A stretch of 32,175 nt of DNA from Methanomassiliicoccaceae archaeon (GTDB lineage: Archaea; Thermoplasmatota; Thermoplasmata; Methanomassiliicoccales; Methanomethylophilaceae). This document shows positions 15,359 to 23,518 of this stretch, piece by piece. Location of the stretch: positions 1 to 32,175 of the forward strand of contig JAEEJP010000113.1 of the NCBI GenBank assembly GCA_016281925.1, read 5' to 3'. Position numbers and translations under genes: made by a program. How positions within the stretch are numbered: the first letter of the stretch is position 1; each line of letters begins with the position of its first letter. Under the pieces are notes generated by a model, which ran no database searches, was not told the DNA's origin, and worked only from the letters and a program-made list of their open reading frames with translations.

Positions 15359-16105
15359 ATGAGCATCGACTGGCGCCGTTATATCGAATGCCTGGACCAT
15401 TCGAACCTCAACGCTTCCGAGAGGTACGTTTACAACCCCCTGGCCGTCCCTCTCGGAGGGCTGTGCCTCAAAATCGGCGCCACACCCAACGCCATAACCG
15501 CTTTCTGGGGCCTGCTGATGTTCCTCGCCTCCGTAGGATTCTACTTCGGGGATTACGTCCTCAGCATACTGTGCGGGATCGCATGGGTCATCGCCTACGC
15601 CCTCGACTGCACCGACGGGCCCGTAGCCAGGTACACCGGTCTGAAATCCCCCCGCGGAGACTATCTCGACGGGGTGAACCATCGCGTGACGTATCCGATG
15701 CTGATGTTTTTCATCGGATATTCCGTGTTCGCATCCGGAGGAAGGCCTATATTCGGCTATGAATTCGATCCCATAGCATATCTTATCCTGGGAACCGCGG
15801 CTGGGATCGCCATGGTTCTGATAATAGATCTGACCAACATCTACAACCGCCTGATGCCGGACGCGGCCATAGACGGGAACGACGGCTCCCTCGGAGTGGA
15901 AGGGAAAAGATTCGCCGGCAGGAAAGGCATCGCGGCCCTTTTCATGCTGAACCCAGCGGCGTTCACGAACATGATCGTTCTGATCCCCATCTTCGCCGCG
16001 CTGGACCGCCTGGACCTCTTCATAATCTTCTACGGCATCGTGTATCCCGCCGGCGCCCTGTCCAGATACGTGATGTACCTCAAGAAGCTGCCCAAACCGA
16101 TGTGA
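15359..16105 (+). CDS. CDP-alcohol phosphatidyltransferase-family protein with altered active site
   Basis: This is a 248-residue membrane protein of the CDP-OH-P-transferase family. The signature D-x2-DG-x2-AR-x8-G-x3-D-x3-D is nearly complete: D83, D86-G87, A90-R91, G100 and D104. The final Asp, thought to be the catalytic base, is His108 (GDYLDGVNHR). The track ORF begins at 14423, but its first 312 residues are antisense or out of frame to the GT-C gene. The real start is the ATG at 15359. The neighbours are a GT-C enzyme, a flippase and LicD, so it may move a phospho-alcohol onto a glycan rather than make bulk phospholipid. Either a different chemistry or a subfamily variant could explain the His. 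Confidence 0.85.
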   Translation: MSIDWRRYIECLDHSNLNASERYVYNPLAVPLGGLCLKIGATPNAITAFWGLLMFLASVGFYFGDYVLSILCGIAWVIAYALDCTDGPVARYTGLKSPRGDYLDGVNHRVTYPMLMFFIGYSVFASGGRPIFGYEFDPIAYLILGTAAGIAMVLIIDLTNIYNRLMPDAAIDGNDGSLGVEGKRFAGRKGIAALFMLNPAAFTNMIVLIPIFAALDRLDLFIIFYGIVYPAGALSRYVMYLKKLPKPM

Positions 16106-16118
16106 ACCTGGTGCGAAG

Positions 16119-17663
16119 ATGGCTTTCAGCGGATTCTCACTGGAAAAGACCCCTCTGAACATGGTCACGAACACGGTCCGCACCGCGGTCATGGCCCTGG
16201 TCGGGATCTGGCTCATACCGTTCTACATAGATTCGCTGGGCACTGTCGCGTACGGGATAATCCCCGTGGCCACCACCATAACCTCGTACGTTATGATCCT
16301 GGCGGATTCTCTGGGCACGGCCAACTCCCGCTACATAACCCTGGCCATAAGAGAGACGGATGACGCCTCGCAATCGATATCCACCGCTCTGTTCGGGATC
16401 CTGAGGATATGCCTGGCACTGCTGCCGGCGGTGATTCTGATATCCATCGCGGCGCCGCATGCCATCGACATAAGCGGCAACGCCGCCGGCGACGTCCAGG
16501 CCCTGTTCCTGATGGTGCTGGGCGCGTCGGTGATCTCTGCGGTCCCGTCCGTGTTCTTCGGAGTGTATTCCGCGTTCAACACCCTGTATGTCTGGTATGC
16601 CGCCAGACTGATCTACACGCTCTCGCAGGTCGCCCTGATCCTGGTCATGTTCGAGTTCTTCGAGCCGTCACTGGCCCATGTCGGAGCCTCTTACCTGGCA
16701 TCGTCCGTCATACTCCTCGTCCTGGTTCTGATAACGGCCAAGCGCCAATATCCCAGGATGAGGCTTTCGCCGAAGCTCTACGACAGGAAGCTCTTCCGGG
16801 CCATGGGCAACCTCGGCGCGTGGGCCATAATAAACCGCGTCGGCAACCTGCTTTACATAGAGGCGTCCCTGATCCTGACCAACCTCTACCTGGGATCCGA
16901 AGCCGACGCGGGAGTGGCGATTATAGCGTCGCTGGTATCGATGATCCACACCGCCTGCTACTCGATCACGGCTTCCCTCGGGCCTCTGGTGTATGCGTGC
17001 TACTCAGACGGGGACATAGACGGGCTGAAGAGGCTGACCTCCGTCTCGATGAAATTCGTCTCGCTGATGATGGCCATGCCGCTGGCGCTGATCATCGTGT
17101 TCGCCCCGCAGGTGCTTCACGCCTGGGTGGGGGACGAATTCGGATATCTTTCGGCCGCAGTGGCCATCGCGCTGGCCGGGGACATAGCCGTGTGCGCCTA
17201 CACCGTGCTCCAGGACATACCCGTGATATATCTGAGGGTCAAGGAGCTGTCTCTGCCCACGTTCGCGTTCGGGATCCTTAACATAGCAGCCACAGCGGCC
17301 CTCCTGAGCTTCACGGACATGGGCGTCGACGGGGTCATCGCGGTATGGTTCGTCTGCACCATGGGATTCACCTTCTGGGCGATACCTCTGGCGGCGAAAA
17401 TGGTGGGGGCCCCCGTCATGCTCTATCTGAAGCCGATAGCCGGGGGATACTGCGCCATGGCGCTCTGCATAGGAGGCCTGTGGGCACTTTCCCAAGCGAT
17501 CTGGATACCCGGGACGTGGGCGGCGATAATCCCGCTCTTCGCAATTCTGTCCCTGGTTTACGCGTTCGCCGTGCTGCGCTCGTCCGGAAAGGGTGACAAA
17601 GAAGTCCTCCTTTCGATAATGCCCGAGGGGCTCAGAAGGATCGCCTCGAAGATCATGGGATGA
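16119..17663 (+). CDS. Wzx/MATE-like polysaccharide flippase
   Basis: This is a 514-residue protein with about 12-14 membrane segments, consistent with MOP-superfamily flippases that turn lipid-linked oligosaccharides to the outside. The N-terminus has TPLNMVTNTVRTAVMALVGIWLIPFYIDSLGTVAYGI, the usual first helices with a conserved Gly-x-x-Ala/Tyr-Gly turn. Later parts are typical of Wzx-like transporters (LGASVISAVPSVFFGVYSAFNTL, MGNLGAWAIINRVGNLLYIEASLIL). It begins 13 bases after the CDP-alcohol transferase, within the same operon. The substrate is probably the glycan made by the neighbouring glycosyltransferases. Confidence 0.87.
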   Translation: MAFSGFSLEKTPLNMVTNTVRTAVMALVGIWLIPFYIDSLGTVAYGIIPVATTITSYVMILADSLGTANSRYITLAIRETDDASQSISTALFGILRICLALLPAVILISIAAPHAIDISGNAAGDVQALFLMVLGASVISAVPSVFFGVYSAFNTLYVWYAARLIYTLSQVALILVMFEFFEPSLAHVGASYLASSVILLVLVLITAKRQYPRMRLSPKLYDRKLFRAMGNLGAWAIINRVGNLLYIEASLILTNLYLGSEADAGVAIIASLVSMIHTACYSITASLGPLVYACYSDGDIDGLKRLTSVSMKFVSLMMAMPLALIIVFAPQVLHAWVGDEFGYLSAAVAIALAGDIAVCAYTVLQDIPVIYLRVKELSLPTFAFGILNIAATAALLSFTDMGVDGVIAVWFVCTMGFTFWAIPLAAKMVGAPVMLYLKPIAGGYCAMALCIGGLWALSQAIWIPGTWAAIIPLFAILSLVYAFAVLRSSGKGDKEVLLSIMPEGLRRIASKIMG

Positions 17664-17678
17664 ATAGGCGACCGAACA

Positions 17679-17688
17679 ATACTAAATC
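17679..17688 (+). promoter_or_regulatory. Possible TATA box for licD
   Basis: ATACTAAATC is centred about 49 nt before the licD ATG. This gives a leader of about 24 nt, long enough for the GTGATG-type Shine-Dalgarno just upstream of the start. Confidence 0.4.
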
Positions 17689-17732
17689 GGAAGCCCGTTA
17701 CGGATTGAGGAACGAAACCCAGAAGTGATGCC

Positions 17733-18500
17733 ATGAACGAGACCCAGACCGCTCTCCTTTCGATGTACAAGGACATTAAAGAGGTCCTGGAGCGGAACGG
17801 GATAGAATTCTACTGCCATTTCGGTACCGCGCTGGGGGCGGTCAGGCACGGCGGGTTCATCCCTTGGGACGACGACGTGGATTTGGCCGTATGGGAAAGG
17901 GATCTTCCTGATGTGAACAGAGCTCTGGCCGGGGAGCTGGACCCCTCGGAATACTATTACCACATCCCCTCGGCGGACAACCACCCGCACGTCATCTCCC
18001 TGGCGAAGGGGAAGGAAGGCCTGAGGAACAGGGATGCGCCGTTCATAGACATCTTCCCGATATCGGATTATCCCTCGGGGAGGATCAGGCAGACGATCGC
18101 AGACGCCATGATCTGGGGGGACAACATTTCCATTTACGCGCTGGACCGCATCAGAAGCCCGGCCATACACAGGCGCCTGAAATGGACGCATGAAGCGTTC
18201 TACAGGCTGGCCCACATGGCGGCCGGCGGAAAATGCGGCCTGACCACGGTGTATTCCACCGAATTCAAAGGCTACATCTTCAGGAAAGAGGATTACGGCA
18301 GGCCTGTGATGCATGCGTTCGAAGACACCGAGATCCCCCTGCCGCAGGGATGGGACCGCATGCTGGAACATATGTTCGGGGATTATATGACCCCGCCGCC
18401 GGAGGGCCAGCGGAAAGGCGCGGGCGGATTCCCCTGCGGCGCCTGGATCGATTTCGAGGCCGGCTCCGGGAAGAAGCGATTTTCCGCATCGAGACTATAG
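17733..18500 (+). CDS. LicD-family phosphotransferase
   Basis: This is a 255-residue LicD-type enzyme of the nucleotidyltransferase fold, which in characterised cases transfers phosphocholine or another phospho-alcohol from a CDP-alcohol to a surface glycan. The core FYCHFGTALGAVRHGGFIPWDDDVDLAV holds the family's Gly and Asp-triad metal ligands, followed by APFIDIFPIS. The C-terminal region GGFPCGAWIDFEAG is less conserved. It ends in TAG, which matters if the host decodes TAG as pyrrolysine; read-through would add only a short non-conserved tail before TAA. It follows the flippase by 69 bases and completes the surface-glycan block. Confidence 0.88.
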   Translation: MNETQTALLSMYKDIKEVLERNGIEFYCHFGTALGAVRHGGFIPWDDDVDLAVWERDLPDVNRALAGELDPSEYYYHIPSADNHPHVISLAKGKEGLRNRDAPFIDIFPISDYPSGRIRQTIADAMIWGDNISIYALDRIRSPAIHRRLKWTHEAFYRLAHMAAGGKCGLTTVYSTEFKGYIFRKEDYGRPVMHAFEDTEIPLPQGWDRMLEHMFGDYMTPPPEGQRKGAGGFPCGAWIDFEAGSGKKRFSASRL

Positions 18501-18502
18501 TC

Positions 18503-19564
18503 TTATCTGCCCAGAACTTCCCCCAGAGCATCGAGCAGGGCGTCGTAATCCTCTTCCGAGAGGTTTCCGATGTGCCCCACGCGCAGGACCCTGCCGCGGA
18601 GATCCCCGCCGCTGGGCGTGACCGTGATGCCGTAGCTGTCCCTCAGCTTCAGGAACACGTCATACGCGTTGCCGCCGAACAGTATGGGGGTGACTGCGTT
18701 GGACAGGGGATAATCCGGCATGGGGATCCCCATCTCTGCGGCGCCCTTCCTGAAATATGCCGCAAGATGCGCCGTGCGCCCGATCCAGGTTTCCAGCCCT
18801 TCCTCGGAGATCTTCCTGAGCATGGCGTTCAGATCCAGCAGAATCCCCACGGCAGGGGTGAAAGGCGTCTGGCCCCTCTCCTGATCCAGGAGATGGTGCT
18901 TGAGATCCAGATAATAGAGGCCGGAATCCCTTCTGAGAAGCCTGTCCTTGTATATCCCGCGCCTCATCACCACCGCGGAGATCCCCGGGGCCAAGGAAAG
19001 CGCTTTCTGAGAGCTGATAATGACTGCATCGATCCCGTCCTTCTCCATGTCCAGCGGATCGGCCAGGAAAGAACTTATCGCGTCGACGATCAGATACATC
19101 CCTTTGCGCCTGCAGAACGCCGACAGCATCCCGATGTCATACAGCTGGCCTGTCGAGGTCTCGTCCATGTTCACCAGCATCCCCGAGTATTCCTTGCCGG
19201 AGAACGGCTCCAGATCCTCTTCCGACAGGGCTTTGCCGAACGGCAGGACGACGTCGTCGTGGGGTATGCCGTGGACGCCGCAGATCTCGGCGAAGCGCTT
19301 TCCGAACCCGCCGCCGCATATTATCAGAAGGCGGTCCCCGCGCCCGAAGAATCCCGCGACGGCGGCCTCCATCGCGCCCGTCCCGGATGCGGTCAGGAAT
19401 GCCGCTTTGGATCCTTCTCCGGCTCCGAGAAGCCTTTTCAAGATCGCTTCTGATTCCAGCATGGTCTCCGAGAACTGGTTGGTCCTGAAGTAAGGCAGCT
19501 GCTTCCCCGATCCCTCCAGGATTTCGGGGTACATCATCACGGGCCCGACTGTGAAAAGCCTCAT
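18503..19564 (-). CDS. Class V aminotransferase (alanine-glyoxylate/serine-pyruvate/AEP type)
   Basis: This is a 353-residue PLP-dependent fold-type I enzyme of the class V group. Its N-terminus MRLFTVGPVMMYPEIL is typical, with TASGTGAMEAAVAGFF in the cofactor phosphate-binding region, D161 in LIVDAISSF and the Schiff-base lysine K187 in IISSQKALSLAPG. Members use serine, alanine, glyoxylate or 2-aminoethylphosphonate, and sequence alone does not decide. The gene is tail-to-tail with licD, with only two bases between the stops. A TATA box (TCATAAATACC, 19592-19602) precedes the ATG by about 33 nt. Confidence 0.88.
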   Translation of the reverse strand: MRLFTVGPVMMYPEILEGSGKQLPYFRTNQFSETMLESEAILKRLLGAGEGSKAAFLTASGTGAMEAAVAGFFGRGDRLLIICGGGFGKRFAEICGVHGIPHDDVVLPFGKALSEEDLEPFSGKEYSGMLVNMDETSTGQLYDIGMLSAFCRRKGMYLIVDAISSFLADPLDMEKDGIDAVIISSQKALSLAPGISAVVMRRGIYKDRLLRRDSGLYYLDLKHHLLDQERGQTPFTPAVGILLDLNAMLRKISEEGLETWIGRTAHLAAYFRKGAAEMGIPMPDYPLSNAVTPILFGGNAYDVFLKLRDSYGITVTPSGGDLRGRVLRVGHIGNLSEEDYDALLDALGEVLGR

Positions 19565-19591
19565 CCTTATCGGCCCGAAAATGGGGAAACT

Positions 19592-19602
19592 GGTATTTAT
19601 GA
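19592..19602 (-). promoter_or_regulatory. TATA-box promoter of the class V aminotransferase
   Basis: TCATAAATACC on the minus strand is centred about 33 nt upstream of the ATG at 19564, implying a very short leader. Confidence 0.5.
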
Positions 19603-19629
19603 TAGGACAGAAGCAAATGGATTTGGGAC

Positions 19630-19662
19630 CCCCGGAAAACCCGGGGAAGGGGCCGGAGCCCC
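19630..19662. terminator. Tandem GC hairpins after malic enzyme
   Basis: Two adjacent stems, CCCCGG-AAAAC-CCGGGG (19630-19646) and GGGGC-CGGA-GCCCC (19649-19662), lie just beyond the malic enzyme stop. T-tracts are weak, so the terminator role is tentative. Confidence 0.4.
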
Positions 19663-19666
19663 GGGA

Positions 19667-21028
19667 TCACTCCCTGTATTCCTTGATGAAGCCGTCGGCC
19701 ATCATCTTGGCGGTGAGGGATCTGGATCTGGTGATCATGAATTCGGCCTTTTCGCGGAGCTCCTGCGCCGAGAGCTTGAGCCTGGCGACTCCCTGCTCCT
19801 GGGCCTTCATGCCGACCGCCACGGCCTCCTCGATGAAGGCGTTGGTCTCGGACATGGTGGGCACGATGTAATCCTCGGAGATTCCCTTCTCCTCGGCGGT
19901 CTTGGCCAGGGATCTGGCAGCGGCGATGCACATCTCGTCGGTGATGGTCTTGGCCCTCACGTCGAGCACGCCGCGGAATATTGCGGGGAATCCCATGGAA
20001 TTGTTGACCTGGTTGGGGAAATCGGACCTTCCGGTGGCGAAGACCTTGCATCCGTGCTCCTTGGCTTCCCAGGGCCAGATCTCGGGCACTGGGTTGGCGG
20101 TGGCGAAGATGATCGGGTCGTCTGCCATGAGATCTACGTATTCCGGAGGGATGGTCCCGGGCCCGGGCTTGGAAGCCGCGATTACGATGTCGGCGTCCTT
20201 GAAGGCCTCCTTCATGCCACCTGTCTTTCCGGCTCCGTTGGTCTTCTTGCAGATCTCCCACTTCTGCCTGAAGCTGCCCTCGACATCCTTCCTCTCGAGG
20301 TTGAGGATGCCCTTGGAATCGCACATGCACATGTTCTCGGGCTTGAATCCGGTGGCGAGCATCAGCCTGGCGATGGCGATGGAAGCCGCGCCTGCTCCGA
20401 TGACGGTGATGCGGGACTCCTCGAGCTTCTTGCCGACGAGCTTCATGGCATTGATGGCTCCCGCGACCTCGACGGTGGCGGTTCCCTGCTGGTCGTCATG
20501 CCAGACGGGGATCTTGCAGTCCCTCCTGAGCTCGTCCAGGATGTCGAAGCACTTGGGGTTGGAGATGTCCTCGAGGTTGATTCCGCCGAAAGAGGGCGCG
20601 ATGAGCCTGACGGTCTCGATGATCTTGTCGGGATCCTTGGTGTCCAGGCATATCGGGACGCAGTCGACCCCTCCGAGGTACTTGAACAGCATCCCCTTGC
20701 CTTCCATGACGGGCATGGCGGCTTCGGGGCCGATGTCTCCAAGGCCCAGGACACGGGTGCCGTCCGACACGACCGCGACGGTGTTCCACTTCCAGGTGTG
20801 CTCGTACACCATGTCGGGATTCTTCGCGATGTCCTTGCAGGGCTCCGCCACTCCGGGGGAATACCAGATCGCGAAATCGTCGAAATTCCTGACGCACGCC
20901 TTGGGGACGACCTCGATCTTCCCGCCGTAATATGGATGCATCTTCAGGGCGTCCTTGCCGGGCTTCTGGGCTCTCTCGAGCCTCTCTTCGGGGGTCAGAT
21001 CCTTGTAATCCTTCTTCTCTGCTGCCAT
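19667..21028 (-). CDS. NAD(P)-dependent malic enzyme
   Basis: This 453-residue enzyme decarboxylates malate to pyruvate and CO2 with reduction of NAD(P)+. Family motifs are ALKMHPYYGGKIEVVPKACV, WYSPGVAEPCKDI, VAVVSDGTRVLGLGDIGPEA, PVWHDDQQGTATVEVAGAINA and the Rossmann loop ITVIGAGAASIAIARLM. FATANPVPEIWP and NQVNNSMGFPAIFRG close the active site. The length matches the short bacterial/archaeal form without a phosphotransacetylase domain. The start at 21028 follows an AGGTGG Shine-Dalgarno; the track start at 21136 is too early. A TATA box (ACTTATAAATA, 21100-21110) implies a leader of about 50 nt. Confidence 0.95.
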   Translation of the reverse strand: MAAEKKDYKDLTPEERLERAQKPGKDALKMHPYYGGKIEVVPKACVRNFDDFAIWYSPGVAEPCKDIAKNPDMVYEHTWKWNTVAVVSDGTRVLGLGDIGPEAAMPVMEGKGMLFKYLGGVDCVPICLDTKDPDKIIETVRLIAPSFGGINLEDISNPKCFDILDELRRDCKIPVWHDDQQGTATVEVAGAINAMKLVGKKLEESRITVIGAGAASIAIARLMLATGFKPENMCMCDSKGILNLERKDVEGSFRQKWEICKKTNGAGKTGGMKEAFKDADIVIAASKPGPGTIPPEYVDLMADDPIIFATANPVPEIWPWEAKEHGCKVFATGRSDFPNQVNNSMGFPAIFRGVLDVRAKTITDEMCIAAARSLAKTAEEKGISEDYIVPTMSETNAFIEEAVAVGMKAQEQGVARLKLSAQELREKAEFMITRSRSLTAKMMADGFIKEYRE

Positions 21029-21099
21029 TTTGGTCCACCTTTGTCTACGAATTCCGTAAAAAACGGTTCGAATTTTATCATCAGTCATGCCTAATTGCA

Positions 21100-21110
21100 T
21101 ATTTATAAGT
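21100..21110 (-). promoter_or_regulatory. TATA-box promoter of malic enzyme
   Basis: ACTTATAAATA on the minus strand shares the ACTTAT core with the ilvN and hddA TATA boxes. Together with the AGGTGG Shine-Dalgarno it defines a transcript with a leader. The rest of the 273-base gap (21029-21301) holds only the divergent radical SAM promoter region, including GATATAAAC near 21195-21203. Confidence 0.6.
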
Positions 21111-21274
21111 AATCTGACGACGAACAACGTAGCCATCCTTACGATATGCGTTAGACCGGGCCGATGCCCTTGTTTTCTGCGATAACCGCGACTTTACGAT
21201 ATAAACATGGCTACAGGACGTGCCCGGGCTTTTGGATTGACTGCCGCCGGCCGCAGACCGCTCCGGGATACCGT

Positions 21275-21292
21275 CTTAATATCGGACGGCCA
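21275..21292 (+). promoter_or_regulatory. Promoter element CTTAATATCGGACGGCCA
   Basis: This AT-rich/GC-rich block begins 27 nt before the radical SAM gene start at 21302. It is 17/18 identical to the element before priL (23519-23536), and its ATATCGGACG core also occurs before the zinc-ribbon gene (12351-12360). Confidence 0.4.
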
Positions 21293-21301
21293 TCCGGGAC
21301 C

Positions 21302-23152
21302 ATGGCGAAGGAGATCTCTGTCGCTCTGATAGACGGCTACATCGACGATCCGGCGGCGCTCGGCGTGCCTCCTTACATATCGCCGATGATACGCTCCATC
21401 GCCGGAGCCGCCCTGGATGCGGGAGCCGACAGAGTGGAATACGTCTCCATAGACATGATCCGCAAGGGAAAAAAGATCCCGGACGCATCTGTCACTGTAG
21501 TGCTGTCCGGAAACACCGTCCCCGGTAAGTACCTCCGTTCGATGCCCATGTCCTCGAAAGAGCTGGAAAGCATCTTCCCCCGCCTGAAAGGATGGCGCAT
21601 GATCAGCGGATCGGCGGCGGACACTGCGGCCGCGGAGAAATTCGATTTTATCGTAAGAAAAGACCCTGCCGCATCCCTGTACGACGGGATGACAGGGAAA
21701 GAAGTAGGAGAGAGGCCCCGCACTCTTGACGAATGGAACAGATGGATGCTCCTGGGAGCGGATATCGTCGCTCAGCACCAGGATTTCCCGCAGCCGCTGG
21801 TGGCCGAGATAGAATCCTACCGCGGATGCCACAGATACTCCACGGGGGGATGCTCCTATTGCATAGAGCCCCTCAAAGGCAGGCCGCTGACCAGAAAGCC
21901 CGGGGACATCCTCGCCGAAGCCCGGAAGCTCAGGGATATCGGGGTAGCCAACATAAGAGTCGGAGGCCAGACATGCATAGTATCCTACGGCTCGGACGAC
22001 AGCTCCCCCGTCCCGAGGCCCGACCCCTCCGCGGTGAAGGAGCTTTTCGGAGGGCTCTCTTCCATGGGTTTCGATACCGTCCACGTGGACAACGCCGACG
22101 CGGCGGTCATCGCCACATACCCCGGCGAATCGCGCGAAGTCCTGGAGACCATCGCGGAATGCTGCACCGACGGGAACGTGCTCGCCTTGGGCATGGAATC
22201 AGCCGATCCCAGGGTGTACATGGAGAACAACCTGAACAGCACATCGGAGCAGGTTATGGCGGCCGTCAGGCTCATAAACGAGATAGGAAGCGCGAGAGGC
22301 CCCAGAGGGATGCCGAAGCTCCTCCCCGGGATAAACATAATATGCGGCCTGGACGGCGAGACCGCGGCCACCTACCGGATGGATCTGGACTTCCTCAGGA
22401 AGATCAGGGACGAGAATCTGATGGTCAGGCGCATAAACATCCGCCAGGTGCTTCCCGTAAGGCGCGAATTCAGCGTCAGAGTGGACCAGAGAAGGTTCAA
22501 GAGATTCAAGGAAGACGTCCGCTCGGAAATAGACCGGGCCATGCTCGAACGCATCGCGCCGTACGGCACCGTCCTCAGGGATGTCTACGCCGAGCTCAAC
22601 GACGGCAACATGACTTTCGGAAGGCAGATTGGCTCCTATCCGCTTCTGGTCGGGATTCCCTATAAAGTAGAGACCGAGAAATTCTATGACGTTTTCATAA
22701 CCGATTGGGGGTTCCGCTCGATTACCGGGGTGACATATCCGTTCGACATCAATAGCATGCCTCTCCGGGCTTTGGAATCCCTCCCCGGGATCGGAAAGAA
22801 AAGGGCGGCGAAACTGGTCCTCGAAAGGCCCTTCTCCGGCCCGGACGATCTTGCGGAAGCCATAGGGGACCCTTCGGTGACCGAAAAACTGCTGGAGATG
22901 ATCGGGCCCGCGATAGAGCGATGCCGTCCCGCCCGTGCTTCTCCCTTATGCCACCGATATATACGAGAGAGCCGTTTTTCCAGCCATGTCAATCTTCGTC
23001 ACCGTCGCTCTGATGGGATCCATCGTCGCGATGCTCATCGGCGGAATATTCGTCATCATGTATGTCCGCGGCTCCGGCAAAAAGGAAGCCTCCGAGATTG
23101 CCGGCCTGGCCCTCAGAACCGATCTCAGACCTGGGGATTTCATAGAGTATGA
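21302..23152 (+). CDS. Radical SAM protein with C-terminal helix-hairpin-helix (COG1031-like)
   Basis: This archaeal radical SAM enzyme has no established reaction. The cluster-binding motif is unusual: YRGCHRYSTGGCSYCIEP has cysteines spaced C-x7-C-x2-C instead of C-x3-C-x2-C. Further SAM-barrel features are VANIRVGGQTCI, VLALGMESADPRVYMENNL and LPGINIICGLDGET. Near the end, LESLPGIGKKRAAKLVLERPF is a helix-hairpin-helix, suggesting nucleic-acid binding. Real protein probably ends near residue 540 (MIGPAIERC); beyond that the frame runs 167 bases over the next gene with Arg/His-rich sequence. The start at 21302 is chosen from the promoter element and from MAKEISVALIDGYIDDP being the natural N-terminus. 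Confidence 0.82.
   Translation: MAKEISVALIDGYIDDPAALGVPPYISPMIRSIAGAALDAGADRVEYVSIDMIRKGKKIPDASVTVVLSGNTVPGKYLRSMPMSSKELESIFPRLKGWRMISGSAADTAAAEKFDFIVRKDPAASLYDGMTGKEVGERPRTLDEWNRWMLLGADIVAQHQDFPQPLVAEIESYRGCHRYSTGGCSYCIEPLKGRPLTRKPGDILAEARKLRDIGVANIRVGGQTCIVSYGSDDSSPVPRPDPSAVKELFGGLSSMGFDTVHVDNADAAVIATYPGESREVLETIAECCTDGNVLALGMESADPRVYMENNLNSTSEQVMAAVRLINEIGSARGPRGMPKLLPGINIICGLDGETAATYRMDLDFLRKIRDENLMVRRINIRQVLPVRREFSVRVDQRRFKRFKEDVRSEIDRAMLERIAPYGTVLRDVYAELNDGNMTFGRQIGSYPLLVGIPYKVETEKFYDVFITDWGFRSITGVTYPFDINSMPLRALESLPGIGKKRAAKLVLERPFSGPDDLAEAIGDPSVTEKLLEMIGPAIERCRPARASPLCHRYIRESRFSSHVNLRHRRSDGIHRRDAHRRNIRHHVCPRLRQKGSLRDCRPGPQNRSQTWGFHRV
22956..22964 (+). promoter_or_regulatory. TATA-box promoter of the small membrane protein
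   Basis: GATATATAC is centred 26 nt before the ATG at 22986, so that gene has its own leaderless promoter inside the apparent tail of the radical SAM ORF. This supports the real radical SAM stop lying upstream. Confidence 0.55.
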
Positions 23153-23501
23153 GACAGAAAAACAGGACACGGCAAGCGCCGAGAGGTATGAGATCGTCTC
23201 CGGAGAAGGCGGCAGATATTCTGTGAGGATCACGGACGCCGCCGGCGACAGGACAGAGATCATGTCGCCCGCGGAATTCCTCGGGAAGCTCCGCCGGAAC
23301 TCCCAGAAGATGTCCGGGATAAACTACAGGGAAGATGCTGTCCCCACGCGCTGGGGCAACGTCAGGTGTACCCTGTATGAGAAGGACTCCGGAAGGAAGG
23401 TCCTGTACATAGGGAATGACGGGATCCTCTACAAAGAGGAGGAGACCGAAAACGGCATCACCTCTGTGAGAAGCCTGAAGGACACGTCCCTGCTGGGATG
23501 A
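22986..23501 (+). CDS. Small membrane-anchored protein of unknown function
   Basis: This 171-residue protein has one N-terminal membrane helix (TVALMGSIVAMLIGGIFVIMYV) and a soluble, strand-rich domain beginning RTDLRPGDFIEYETEKQD. I do not recognise a family. The soluble part alternates hydrophobic and charged residues, as expected for a small beta-barrel. The track ORF starts at 22935, but the TATA box at 22956-22964 favours the ATG at 22986. It lies 41 bases before priL. Confidence 0.72.
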   Translation: MSIFVTVALMGSIVAMLIGGIFVIMYVRGSGKKEASEIAGLALRTDLRPGDFIEYETEKQDTASAERYEIVSGEGGRYSVRITDAAGDRTEIMSPAEFLGKLRRNSQKMSGINYREDAVPTRWGNVRCTLYEKDSGRKVLYIGNDGILYKEEETENGITSVRSLKDTSLLG

Positions 23502-23518
23502 TCCTTCTGCATCGATGC

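Noticed and set aside
19137-20330. 397-residue minus ORF
   Set aside because: Gln/Arg/His-rich shadow of malic enzyme and the class V aminotransferase.
20054-21094. 346-residue plus ORF opposite malic enzyme
   Set aside because: Antisense of a well-conserved enzyme; Leu/Asp/Gly-rich composition with no domain.
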